Shown: piece after piece, positions 1-6,820 of the stretch
How the letters are laid out: each line of letters starts with the position of its first letter
Position numbering within the stretch: position 1 is the stretch's first letter
From: Caldipriscus sp964426895
Lineage (GTDB): Bacteria; Hydrothermota; Hydrothermia; LBFQ01
Direction of reading: 5' to 3'
Assembly: GCA_964426895.1 (NCBI GenBank)
Contig: CAYRSH010000030.1
Span: forward strand, 1-20,121
DNA length: 20,121 nt
Notes under the pieces: model-generated
The model's database searches: none
What the model was told of the DNA's origin: nothing
Seen by the model: only the letters and a program-made list of their open reading frames with translations
Translations under genes and position numbers: made by a program

Positions 1-103
1 TTATTATTTACCCCTCCTATCCCTTCCCTCCCTTCACCTAAACCATAATTTTTTTTATTTTCTCTAAAACCCCTTCTATTCTTCCCGGTGATAATTTCCC
101 CTT
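1..103. other. Intergenic leader, no gene seen
   Basis: This AT- and pyrimidine-rich stretch precedes queC. It has a run of T around positions 49-56 but no clear hairpin before it, so I do not call a terminator. Short open frames exist on both strands, but none has a usable start codon and recognisable content. A plus-strand frame open from the left edge could be the tail of an upstream gene (about 15 codons, rich in Pro and Ser). This cannot be decided from the window. Confidence 0.5.
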
Positions 104-109
104 TATAAT
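104..109 (+). promoter_or_regulatory. -10 element of the queC operon
   Basis: A perfect TATAAT followed by ACC lies 14 nt before the queC ATG at 124. A transcript starting about 7 nt downstream would have a leader of roughly 7 nt, with no Shine-Dalgarno sequence and no space for a preQ1 riboswitch. No TTGACA-like -35 lies at a 16-18 bp spacing. Confidence 0.65.
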
Positions 110-123
110 ACCTGGTCGTTAAG

Positions 124-825
124 ATGGACAACGATAAGTGTTTGGTATTGCTTTCTGGGGGAATTGATTCCGCGGTATCCCTGTGGTGGAGTAAAAGGCG
201 ATTTGAAGAAGTTTATGCTTTAACATTTTATTACGGTCAGAGACATCAAATAGAGGTGAAGTATGCGACAGAACTATCAAAAATTGCGGGTGTAAAGGAG
301 CATATAATACTTGAAACCGATATTTTCAAAAAAATAGGGAAATCCAGTTTAACGGATAGCAAATTAGAGGTGCCAAGGGGTCCTTATCCAGAGAGGGGAA
401 TAATATCAACTTATGTGCCGATGAGAAATTCCATATTCGGTATAATTGCAGCGGCATTTATGGAAACAAGAGGGATAAGCAATTTGGTTTTTGGAGTGCA
501 TTCTTCCGATGTGCCAAATTATCCGGATACGAGGCCGGAATGGGCATCCGCATTGGAATCACTTATAAATGCCGGTTCTTCCCTACCCTTTGAAAGATCA
601 ATAAGGATAAAGGTTTGGACACCTTTAATAAACCTTACGAAGGTGGAGATAATAAAATTGGGTGCCGATTTTGGAGTACCATTTGAATATACTTGGTCAT
701 GTTATTCCCCAAATGATGGGGTACCTTGTGGGGAATGCCCTGCATGTATTCAGAGGAAAGAGGCGTTTGAAAGGGCTGGGATTGAAGACCCTTTGATTAA
801 AAGGTTTGAAAAAAAGGAGGTATAA
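124..825 (+). CDS. queC: 7-cyano-7-deazaguanine synthase QueC
   Basis: QueC converts 7-carboxy-7-deazaguanine to preQ0 with ATP and ammonia, in the cytosolic queuosine pathway. The PP-loop nucleotide-binding motif SGGIDS is at residues 11-16. The C-terminal zinc site has Cys193, Cys202, Cys205 and Cys208. The family segments VPMRNS (about 98-103) and GVHSSDVPNYPDTRPE (124-139) are intact. The length of 233 aa is normal for the family. The ATG at 124 is supported by the -10 element just upstream and by the short segment before the PP-loop. It is the first gene of a five-gene operon; its stop is 1 nt before the PTS IIA start. No other queuosine genes are in the window. Confidence 0.95.
   Translation: MDNDKCLVLLSGGIDSAVSLWWSKRRFEEVYALTFYYGQRHQIEVKYATELSKIAGVKEHIILETDIFKKIGKSSLTDSKLEVPRGPYPERGIISTYVPMRNSIFGIIAAAFMETRGISNLVFGVHSSDVPNYPDTRPEWASALESLINAGSSLPFERSIRIKVWTPLINLTKVEIIKLGADFGVPFEYTWSCYSPNDGVPCGECPACIQRKEAFERAGIEDPLIKRFEKKEV
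816..820 (+). promoter_or_regulatory. Strong Shine-Dalgarno for the PTS IIA gene
   Basis: GGAGG lies 6 nt before the ATG at 827, inside the last codons of queC. It decides the start of the next gene in favour of 827 rather than the in-frame ATG at 806. It is one of the few clear ribosome-binding sites here and serves a gene inside an operon, in contrast to the first genes, which have almost no leader. Confidence 0.8.
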
Positions 826-826
826 G

Positions 827-1282
827 ATGATAGAGAAATTGCTCCGTGAAGATAGGATTTTATTGGATTTAAAGGCAAAGGATAAGGAAGGCGTGTTAAG
901 GGAAATGGTTTCCGTTTTAAACCTTCCAAAGGATAAAGAGGATTTGCTCATATCATCCCTAATGCAGAGGGAAAAACTCGGTTCAACGGGTATAGGTAAG
1001 GGTATAGCAATTCCCCACTGCCGTAGCGTTGCGGTTGATAACATAACGCTCATAGTGGGAATTTCCAAAGAAGGCGTGGATTTTGACTCCTTGGATGGGA
1101 AACCCGTTCATATAATATTTATGCTGGTGGCAACCCCTATGGATCCTTCAATGCAATACCTAACCGCATTGGGGAATATAGCAAAGATAGCCCGAGGGTT
1201 GGCAAACGAAGAGAACATCAAAACGGATTTCTCATCACCCAAAGAGGTTATAGACTATCTTTTAAATTTCTACAATGAGTAG
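827..1282 (+). CDS. PTS sugar transporter subunit IIA domain protein (PtsN-like)
   Basis: This 151-aa protein is a stand-alone PTS EIIA domain of the fructose/nitrogen (PtsN) type. The phosphorylatable histidine is His64 in the motif GIAIPHCR, preceded by the family pattern REKLGSTGIGKG (49-60). The segment PVHIIFMLVATP (93-104) and the following helix LTALGNIAKIAR also fit. Proteins of this family receive phosphate from HPr/NPr and usually act in regulation rather than sugar uptake. No EI, HPr or permease genes are in view, so the role is open. The start is chosen from the GGAGG at 816-820. The 3' end overlaps the next gene by 8 nt. Confidence 0.88.
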   Translation: MIEKLLREDRILLDLKAKDKEGVLREMVSVLNLPKDKEDLLISSLMQREKLGSTGIGKGIAIPHCRSVAVDNITLIVGISKEGVDFDSLDGKPVHIIFMLVATPMDPSMQYLTALGNIAKIARGLANEENIKTDFSSPKEVIDYLLNFYNE

Positions 1283-1640
1283 GGTGTCAATAAGAGAATT
1301 CTTAGAAGACCTTTACCTGTTGCAAGACTTAGACCTTTTAATAGACCAAGTTACAGATCCACACTACCTTGAAACTTTCGGTTTTCAGGTATCCGAGGAA
1401 AAAGTTGAAATGCTCAAACAGAGAAGAAAGGAATTAGCCGAGAAACTCAGGAAATCTAATCCGAGATGGTTTCAAACATACGAAAGACTTCGTAAAAGAT
1501 ACAAAAGAGGTATAGCAAGGGTTATAGACGGAATTTGTACCAACTGCTTTGTGCAGCTTCCGGCATCCATGACGGGACAAGAATCGGATAACCTACAAAC
1601 CTGCCCATCCTGTGGAATAATCTTGATCTGGATGGATTAG
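1275..1640 (+). CDS. C4-type zinc ribbon protein (zf-RING_7/CT398-like)
   Basis: A small 121-aa protein ending in a zinc ribbon with Cys88, Cys91, Cys110 and Cys113. A charged, probably helical segment (about 40-82) precedes it. This matches the C-terminal part of the C4-type zinc-ribbon family (PF02591, once DUF164), whose members carry a longer N-terminal coiled coil. Here the coiled coil is shortened to one helical stretch. The biochemical role of the family is poorly defined; nucleic-acid or protein binding is usually assumed. The start codon overlaps the end of the PTS IIA gene by 8 nt without a visible ribosome-binding site, suggesting coupled translation. Confidence 0.8.
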   Translation: MSRVSIREFLEDLYLLQDLDLLIDQVTDPHYLETFGFQVSEEKVEMLKQRRKELAEKLRKSNPRWFQTYERLRKRYKRGIARVIDGICTNCFVQLPASMTGQESDNLQTCPSCGIILIWMD

Positions 1641-1645
1641 AAGGA
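1639..1645 (+). promoter_or_regulatory. Shine-Dalgarno for the small membrane protein
   Basis: AGAAGGA lies 4 nt before the ATG at 1650, spanning the stop of the zinc-ribbon gene. It supports that start and shows that internal operon genes use ribosome-binding sites. Confidence 0.6.
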
Positions 1646-1649
1646 CTAA

Positions 1650-2015
1650 ATGCTTTTACTATTCACATTTTTATACGGTTTGGTGGGTGTTTTGGTGGTT
1701 TGGGTTGCATCAAACTTGAAATTTGGAGAGGTTTGTTCGTGGTATGTTATAATACCTTTAATGGGTATAGTTTTTGGTGATTGGGTTTTGGAGAGGGTTA
1801 ACAAATACTTTGCCAAAACGGTAAGGGAACCTTTATCCAAAAGGATAAACTTTGACCTTTATATGGGCATTTTAAACGCTTTTATGTATGCTTCTGTGTA
1901 TATAGCGGGTGCGTTATGGGTTTATAGGTTGAACGGGAAGTTTTTCCTCGTGCCCTTAATACTTTCCATAGGTTTGCTTTCGGGTGTATATACGATTAAA
2001 AAGGTTTATGGATGA
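1650..2015 (+). CDS. Small multi-pass membrane protein of unknown function
   Basis: A 121-aa protein with about four hydrophobic segments: residues 2-22, 31-44, roughly 71-90 and 97-113. A charged loop between segments 2 and 3 (about 45-70) contains several Arg and Lys. I do not recognise the family. A Shine-Dalgarno-like AGAAGGA supports the start. Its last 4 nt overlap the lpxH-like gene (ATGA), so the two are probably translated together. A role at the inner membrane alongside the lipid A enzyme is possible but not shown. Confidence 0.75.
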   Translation: MLLLFTFLYGLVGVLVVWVASNLKFGEVCSWYVIIPLMGIVFGDWVLERVNKYFAKTVREPLSKRINFDLYMGILNAFMYASVYIAGALWVYRLNGKFFLVPLILSIGLLSGVYTIKKVYG

Positions 2016-2713
2016 AGATTTTATGCATTTCGGATTCACATTTATACCTGAACACCTACGAGAGGGAAGAAAAATTATTGAACCTTTTGCGCAATGAAGA
2101 CTTTGACGAACTGATACTGTTGGGGGATATATACGACTTTTGGTTTGAGTATAAGGGTTTTATTCCGTCATATTCTATAAGATTCACATCGGAGGTTGTT
2201 AATCTTTCCAGTAAAAAGATAATACATTATGTTTCCGGAAATCATGACGCCTGGATTGGGGATTTTTGGAAAGGTTTAGGTGTAAATGTTTATAGGTACG
2301 GTTTTTATAAGGAAATTGGTGGGAAAAAGGTTTTCTTCACACATGGGGATTATTTGCTTGGAAACAGGAGTTCAAAATTAATCCGCAAAATCTTCCATAA
2401 CCCCTTAGCAATGTTCCTTTTTAAACTAATTCCCGTAGAGGTTGCGTTAGCCCTGAGCGGTTTTTTATCTTATGAGAGTAGAAAAAGGAACGAGGAACCC
2501 AACCTTAAAAAAATAGAAGACATTATGGCAAGGGAGGATGCGGACATAATTATAACCGGTCACTTGCATATCCCTTTAATTAAAGCCTTTAATGGCAGGG
2601 TTTTTATATGTGTGGGAGATTGGATGGAACACTTTACATATCTACTGATAAGGGACGGTGAGTTTATACTAAAAAACAACAAAGGTGTAATTCTATCTCG
2701 CCTTAAAATCTAA
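2012..2713 (+). CDS. lpxH: LpxH-type UDP-2,3-diacylglucosamine diphosphatase / calcineurin-like phosphoesterase
   Basis: The 233-aa protein carries the full metal-binding set of the calcineurin-like phosphoesterase fold: DSH at 8-10, GDIYDFW at 38-44, GNHD at 76-79, HGD at 111-113 and GHLH at 183-186. The GDIYDFW motif and the late GDW (202-204) are typical of LpxH and its relatives. LpxH cleaves UDP-2,3-diacylglucosamine to lipid X and UMP in lipid A synthesis, at the inner face of the inner membrane. Hydrophobic helices around 132-152 could form the lipid-contacting cap. It is the last gene of the queC operon and overlaps the preceding gene by 4 nt. Its 3' end overlaps the convergent LOG-type gene by 21 bp. 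Other UDP-sugar phosphoesterases of the same fold cannot be fully excluded. Confidence 0.8.
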   Translation: MKILCISDSHLYLNTYEREEKLLNLLRNEDFDELILLGDIYDFWFEYKGFIPSYSIRFTSEVVNLSSKKIIHYVSGNHDAWIGDFWKGLGVNVYRYGFYKEIGGKKVFFTHGDYLLGNRSSKLIRKIFHNPLAMFLFKLIPVEVALALSGFLSYESRKRNEEPNLKKIEDIMAREDADIIITGHLHIPLIKAFNGRVFICVGDWMEHFTYLLIRDGEFILKNNKGVILSRLKI

Positions 2714-3157
2714 AAGAATTTCCTTTAATCTATTAAAAAACCCATCAAAATCTTCGTAATTCTCTATGCCTTCAATCCTTAGGGTTTTATACCCTATGAC
2801 CAGTTTTCCGTATATTTTTGAGTAAGCCAATTCGCTCAATGTTCCCCATCTTCCGCCTATGGCAACCACGAAATCCCCGGAAAGCACAACTATGGGATTC
2901 CTGTTATGTCCCATTCCAGTATTTATCTTTATTTTAACATAAGGATTTGCGTCCTCTCCCGTGGTTGTGGTCAAGATACCCACCGTTAACCCACCCTCTT
3001 CATAAGCCCCTTTACAGGCTGCCTCCATAACCCCACCCCTCCCACCGCATACAAGAACCCAACCGCTTTTTGCTATTAATTTACCAACATCGTATGCAGC
3101 ATCCCATTCTTCCTTTGAACATTCCGATGCCCCTATTACCGATACCTGTCCCTTCAT
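2693..3157 (-). CDS. TIGR00725/LOG-family Rossmann-like protein
   Basis: A 154-aa protein with two glycine-rich signatures of the lysine-decarboxylase-like/LOG superfamily: GGRGGVMEA at 38-46 and GGRWGTLSE at 101-109. The compact length and the start MKGQVSVIGAS fit the TIGR00725 subgroup. Relatives include cytokinin-nucleotide phosphoribohydrolases, but function in this subgroup is not established. I place the start at 3157 and not at the longer in-frame ATG at 3208. A TATAAT lies 7 nt upstream of the chosen ATG, and homology begins directly after it. The gene stands alone, convergent to lpxH with a 21-bp overlap. Confidence 0.85.
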   Translation of the reverse strand: MKGQVSVIGASECSKEEWDAAYDVGKLIAKSGWVLVCGGRGGVMEAACKGAYEEGGLTVGILTTTTGEDANPYVKIKINTGMGHNRNPIVVLSGDFVVAIGGRWGTLSELAYSKIYGKLVIGYKTLRIEGIENYEDFDGFFNRLKEILLDFKAR

Positions 3158-3164
3158 ACCGGGT

Positions 3165-3170
3165 ATTATA
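3165..3170 (-). promoter_or_regulatory. -10 element of the LOG-family gene
   Basis: TATAAT followed by ACC on the minus strand ends 7 nt before the ATG at 3157. The expected transcription start therefore falls on or next to the A of the start codon, predicting a leaderless mRNA. Confidence 0.65.
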
Positions 3171-3354
3171 AAACGGGTATTACATAACATAGCAGGTTGG
3201 GGGTTCAAAGTTAAAAGAGGGATGACATAGATGTGGCGGACGGCATTGGAACAAAAAATATGGGGGAAGAGTTGCCTTATCCCTTATCATATCACCGCCC
3301 TTTCTATCTTCTTACTACGAACTTTGCGTTCAACTTTATAAGGATAAGGGAATT
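3171..3354. other. Gene-poor stretch, probably decayed sequence
   Basis: No convincing gene lies between the LOG-family promoter and the ankyrin ORF. Three plus-strand frames are open for 37-60 codons, but none has a recognisable domain. The frame continuous with the ankyrin ORF is open from 3226, yet lacks ATG or GTG. This suggests the 5' part of an ankyrin gene has been lost here. Confidence 0.4.
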
Positions 3355-3741
3355 TTGGAAGTTGGGTGTGATAATTGTAAAACCCTTTTACACATAGCGG
3401 CAAGAAAAGAATATATAAATATTATCAAGTTTCTCGTGGAAAGGGGTTTAGATGTTAATGCTAAGGATATTTACGGCTTCACACCCTTGCATATGGTGGC
3501 ATACAAAAACAACGCCGATGTTAATTCTAAAAGTTATGATGGTCGGACGCCTTTGCATATGGTTATATTAGGGGAAAATATGGAGGTTGTCAAATGCCTT
3601 GAACAGAGATGGCAATACAACTTTGCATTATGCGGCACTCGTGGGGAATTAGCTTTAAATTATTATGGCTTTACGCCTTTGGATATGGCAATATCGGAAA
3701 ATAATATGGATGAGATTAAAAAATCCTTGGGATGTAAATAA
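3355..3741 (+). CDS. Short ankyrin-repeat protein, probably eroded
   Basis: The 128-aa frame holds ankyrin repeat units with the motif TLLHIA/TPLHMV/TPLDMA near residues 10, 42, 64 and 108. The first unit is a canonical 33 residues. The second is only 22 residues, as if 11 residues were deleted in frame. The third is 42. The only start is TTG at 3355. The same frame is open upstream to 3226, and its residues there (YYELCVQLYKDKG and similar) look helical. There is no good -10 at the usual distance; a weak TATAAG is at 3337-3342. I read it as a decaying or truncated gene, although it may still be translated. Ankyrin repeats mediate protein-protein contacts; no partner is evident. Confidence 0.5.
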   Translation: MEVGCDNCKTLLHIAARKEYINIIKFLVERGLDVNAKDIYGFTPLHMVAYKNNADVNSKSYDGRTPLHMVILGENMEVVKCLEQRWQYNFALCGTRGELALNYYGFTPLDMAISENNMDEIKKSLGCK

Positions 3742-3760
3742 CCTTTTTCAAACACGCCCG

Positions 3761-3766
3761 TATAAT
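3761..3766 (+). promoter_or_regulatory. -10 element of the GT81 gene
   Basis: TATAAT followed by ACCC ends 9 nt before the ATG at 3776, so the expected leader is about 3 nt. This decides the start codon in favour of 3776. Confidence 0.65.
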
Positions 3767-3775
3767 ACCCTTCTT

Positions 3776-4957
3776 ATGGCCGATCTCCATCAAAACCTTG
3801 TCCCCACCCTACCAATACTTATTAAAAGACCCGTGGAGGAGTTGGAGGAAGAAATATTATCAACAAAACTGAATGTAGGTGTTCTGATTCCCGCACTTTA
3901 TAGCGACTTTTCTCAACCCGAAATGCTAAAAATCTTAGAAATGCTTTCGGAAATGCGGAGCATATACAAGGTTTATATAGTTTTGGATAGGGCAAATGTG
4001 GATGAGTTTAAGGAAGGCCTTAAAAAAGTTAGGGATTTACTCAAAGATAAAGGGGAGGTTATATGGAATGATAATCCCTCTTTAAAAGAGATAAGGCAGA
4101 ACATTTCAAGGGAATTTCCCTTAGGCCAGAGGGGTAAGGGTATGGCGGTGTGGATGGGTTTGGGTTATATCATAGGTAGAGGGGGTACACCAATACTTGT
4201 AATGCATGATTCCGATATAAAAACATATACACCGTACATACCGGTTCTCTTGGCCTATCCAATAGCAAAACTACAATATACATTTACAAAGGGTTTTTAT
4301 GCGAGGTTTGGCAATAGATTGTTTGGTAGGGTTGTAAGACTATTTTATTTCCCAATGATAAGGACTTTAAAAACCGTTTTTGGACCCGATGAATTCTTGG
4401 ATTATCTTGGGGATTTTCGTTATCCTTTATCCGGTGAGATGGGAGGATATGTTAGCGTTTTTAGAAATATGAGGATTCCCTCGGATTGGGGAATGGAGGT
4501 TAGTATTTTATCCGAAACTTACAGGGTTTTGAAAACCAACAGAATAGCCCAGGTCCAAATAGCCCTTAGGTATGACCACAAGCACAGGAGTGGGGAGGAT
4601 TTGAGGAAAATGGTTGTTGATATTTTTAAAACATTTTTGGTTGAATTGACATCAAGGGGTATCGTTTTGCCGAATGGAATATACAAAACTTTAAAGCACA
4701 CATATATAAATATTGCGAAGGAATATGTTGAAACCTACACGGCTATAAGTATAATGAACGGTTTGAAAACCAACATGCATAGGGAATACCGTTATATTGA
4801 AATCTTTTCGGATTGCATAGAGCAGGCTATAATGGAGTTTGAAAACGAGAGTATTCCTTCCCCGAGGTTGCCCATATGGGATAGGGTTGAATCCGCTTTG
4901 CCCGGAACCCTTTTACAAATAGTGGATGCCGTTGAGGAGAGCAAAAGGTTAGTGTAA
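3776..4957 (+). CDS. GT81-type glucosyl-3-phosphoglycerate synthase
   Basis: A 393-aa GT-A-fold glycosyltransferase resembling GT81 glucosyl/mannosyl-3-phosphoglycerate synthases. These join a nucleotide sugar to 3-phosphoglycerate, the first step to glucosylglycerate-type compatible solutes. Visible features are RGKGMA (119-124), the metal-binding DSD at 145-147, the acceptor-loop-like PLSGEMGG (217-224), WGMEVSIL (238-245) and the second metal ligand motif DHKH (267-270). The reading frame extends upstream to 3665, but the TATAAT at 3761-3766 and the end of the ankyrin ORF point to the ATG at 3776. No matching phosphatase (GpgP/MpgP) is in the window. Sugar specificity cannot be decided from sequence. 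Confidence 0.8.
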   Translation: MADLHQNLVPTLPILIKRPVEELEEEILSTKLNVGVLIPALYSDFSQPEMLKILEMLSEMRSIYKVYIVLDRANVDEFKEGLKKVRDLLKDKGEVIWNDNPSLKEIRQNISREFPLGQRGKGMAVWMGLGYIIGRGGTPILVMHDSDIKTYTPYIPVLLAYPIAKLQYTFTKGFYARFGNRLFGRVVRLFYFPMIRTLKTVFGPDEFLDYLGDFRYPLSGEMGGYVSVFRNMRIPSDWGMEVSILSETYRVLKTNRIAQVQIALRYDHKHRSGEDLRKMVVDIFKTFLVELTSRGIVLPNGIYKTLKHTYINIAKEYVETYTAISIMNGLKTNMHREYRYIEIFSDCIEQAIMEFENESIPSPRLPIWDRVESALPGTLLQIVDAVEESKRLV

Positions 4958-4972
4958 AAAGTTTTTCAACCT

Positions 4973-4978
4973 TAGAAT
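4973..4978 (+). promoter_or_regulatory. -10 element of the glmS operon
   Basis: TAGAAT followed by AC ends 9 nt before the glmS ATG, in the 30-nt gap after the GT81 gene. The predicted leader of about 3 nt leaves no room for a glmS ribozyme. Confidence 0.55.
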
Positions 4979-4987
4979 ACATATACA

Positions 4988-6820
4988 ATGTGTGGAATTG
5001 TAGGTTATGTAGGTTATAAGGATGCGGAATCGGTTTTAACGGTTGGATTACACAAATTGGAGTATAGGGGATACGATTCGGCGGGTATAGCCGTTTTAAA
5101 AGACGGTGAATTCTATATAAGGAAAAGGGCGGGGAAAATCCACGACCTTGAAAGGCTTCTAAGCGAAAAGCCCTTACCGAAGTCAAACATAGGTATAGCC
5201 CACACCCGTTGGGCTACACATGGGGGAGTTAACGATATAAACGCACATCCACATGTATCCTTTAAAAGAAAGTTCGCAGTTGTTCATAACGGAATAATTG
5301 ATAACTACTCGTACTTAAAAAAGTTCTTGGAGGAAAAGGGCTATAAGTTTTTGTCCGAAACGGATACGGAAGTTGTGGCTAACCTTTTGGATTACAATTA
5401 TGAGGAAACGAAAAACCTTTTAAAGGCCATTCTAAAAACCGTAAAACAACTTGAAGGTTCATTCGCATTGGCCGTTTTGTTTAGTGGCGATAATGACCTG
5501 ATAATAGGCGTAAGAAAGGATAGCCCCCTTATAGTCGGGTTGGGTTATGGGGAAAACTTTATAGCATCCGATCAAGTGGCATTTTTACAGCATACAAAAA
5601 AGGCGATTTTTATGGATAACGGTGAAATAGCCTTTGTTAGAAAAAATTCGTCGGAATTTTATAACTTTAACGGGGAAAGCGTGGTTAAAGAATTTGTAAT
5701 ATTGAACCATAGCGATGATGAATCCGAAAAGGGACCTTATCCACACTTTATGTTAAAGGAAATATACGAACAACCAAAGGTAGTAGTAAAAAACCTTGAA
5801 TCCTATGTTAAAGACGGTAAGCCGGTGCTTTTAAAGGACCTAAACCTACGAAAAATTCTCTTAAACAAGAACAGGATAATAATTGAAGCCGCCGGAACAT
5901 CTTATCACGCGGGTCTTGTGGGGAAGTACCTGATTGAAACCTTTGCGGGGATACCCGTTGAAGTTGACTACTCTTCGGAATTCTCTTTAAGGAGGTTGGC
6001 CGCGGATTCAAAAACCTTGGTAATAGCCATAAGCCAATCCGGTGAAACGGCGGATACAATAGAGGGTTTGAGGCACGCAAAAAACTATGGTCTTGAAGTT
6101 CTGGGTATTGTGAATAGGCCCGAAAGTACCATAGCAAGGGAAAGCGATTATGTAATTCCTATAAATGCCGGTTTGGAAATAGGAGTCGCTTCAACAAAGG
6201 CATATTTGGGTCAGGTTCAAATATTAACCATTTTGGCGATGGAATTGGGGCATATAAAGGGGTATCTATCCGAGGAAGAGGTTATTGACATGGTTAGGGA
6301 AATGGAGGAATTACCCGAAAAGATAGAGAAGGTTTTGGCAATAGACGCACACATAGAGCATTTAGCCGAAAAGATATACACTTCGGAAAACATAATGTTT
6401 CTCGGTAGGGGGTTGAATTTTCCTACGGCCCTTGAAGGCGCCTTAAAACTCAAAGAGGTTAGTTATATACACGCCATAGGTTATGCGGCGGGGGAAATGA
6501 AGCACGGACCCTTAGCCCTGGTTGATGAAAACCTATATGTAATCATAATAAACCCCAAGACATCCGTTTATGAACTTACCCTGAGTTCAACCCATGAGAT
6601 AAAGGCCAGAAAAGGGAGGGTTATAAGCGTCATTACCGAAGGGGACGATTTAATGAAGGGATTGTCGGATTTCGTTATACATATACCCCAGGTTGAGGAA
6701 TTTTTAACCCCCATGCTTTCAATAGTCCCATTACAACTTTTGGCGTATCACGCGGCCGTTTTGAGGGGGTGCGACCCGGATAAACCGAGAAACCTCGCAA
6801 AATCCGTTACGGTAAAATGA
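4988..6820 (+). CDS. glmS: Glutamine--fructose-6-phosphate aminotransferase (isomerizing)
   Basis: GlmS makes glucosamine-6-phosphate from fructose-6-phosphate and glutamine, opening the UDP-GlcNAc route to peptidoglycan and lipid A. The 610 aa match the usual length of about 609. The mature N-terminal nucleophile is Cys2 in MCGIVGYVG. The class II amidotransferase domain (2 to about 240) shows RWATHG (74-79) and HNGIIDN (100-106). Two SIS domains follow, with AAGTSYHAG (301-309), SQSGETADT (349-357) and GRGLNFPTALEGALKLKE. The C-terminus ends in the typical LAKSVTVK. Its last 4 nt overlap the lipoprotein gene. It probably supplies precursors for the same envelope that needs the upstream LpxH. 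Confidence 0.97.
   Translation: MCGIVGYVGYKDAESVLTVGLHKLEYRGYDSAGIAVLKDGEFYIRKRAGKIHDLERLLSEKPLPKSNIGIAHTRWATHGGVNDINAHPHVSFKRKFAVVHNGIIDNYSYLKKFLEEKGYKFLSETDTEVVANLLDYNYEETKNLLKAILKTVKQLEGSFALAVLFSGDNDLIIGVRKDSPLIVGLGYGENFIASDQVAFLQHTKKAIFMDNGEIAFVRKNSSEFYNFNGESVVKEFVILNHSDDESEKGPYPHFMLKEIYEQPKVVVKNLESYVKDGKPVLLKDLNLRKILLNKNRIIIEAAGTSYHAGLVGKYLIETFAGIPVEVDYSSEFSLRRLAADSKTLVIAISQSGETADTIEGLRHAKNYGLEVLGIVNRPESTIARESDYVIPINAGLEIGVASTKAYLGQVQILTILAMELGHIKGYLSEEEVIDMVREMEELPEKIEKVLAIDAHIEHLAEKIYTSENIMFLGRGLNFPTALEGALKLKEVSYIHAIGYAAGEMKHGPLALVDENLYVIIINPKTSVYELTLSSTHEIKARKGRVISVITEGDDLMKGLSDFVIHIPQVEEFLTPMLSIVPLQLLAYHAAVLRGCDPDKPRNLAKSVTVK

Noticed and set aside
20..119. Minus-strand frame with a protein-like tail (LSPGRIEGVLEKIKKIMV)
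   Set aside because: A stop lies just upstream near 118 and there is no ATG, GTG or TTG in a useful place, so no start can be given.
1..123. preQ1 riboswitch or other leader RNA upstream of queC
   Set aside because: The TATAAT at 104-109 leaves a leader of about 7 nt, and I see no pseudoknot-like structure upstream.
806..826. Upstream ATG for the PTS IIA gene
   Set aside because: It would add MKKRRYK inside queC, while GGAGG is ideally spaced for the ATG at 827.
3158..3208. Longer start of the LOG-family protein
   Set aside because: The extension would lie across the -10 element, and homology begins at the ATG at 3157.
3231..3345. Short plus-strand ORFs upstream of the ankyrin frame
   Set aside because: About 37-60 codons each in competing frames, with no domain, ribosome-binding site or well-placed promoter.
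3665..3775. Longer start of the GT81 protein
   Set aside because: The extra 37 residues overlap the ankyrin ORF in another frame, look unlike the family, and lie upstream of the TATAAT at 3761.
4958..4987. glmS ribozyme
   Set aside because: Only 30 nt separate the GT81 stop from glmS and they hold a -10 element; the ribozyme needs well over 100 nt.
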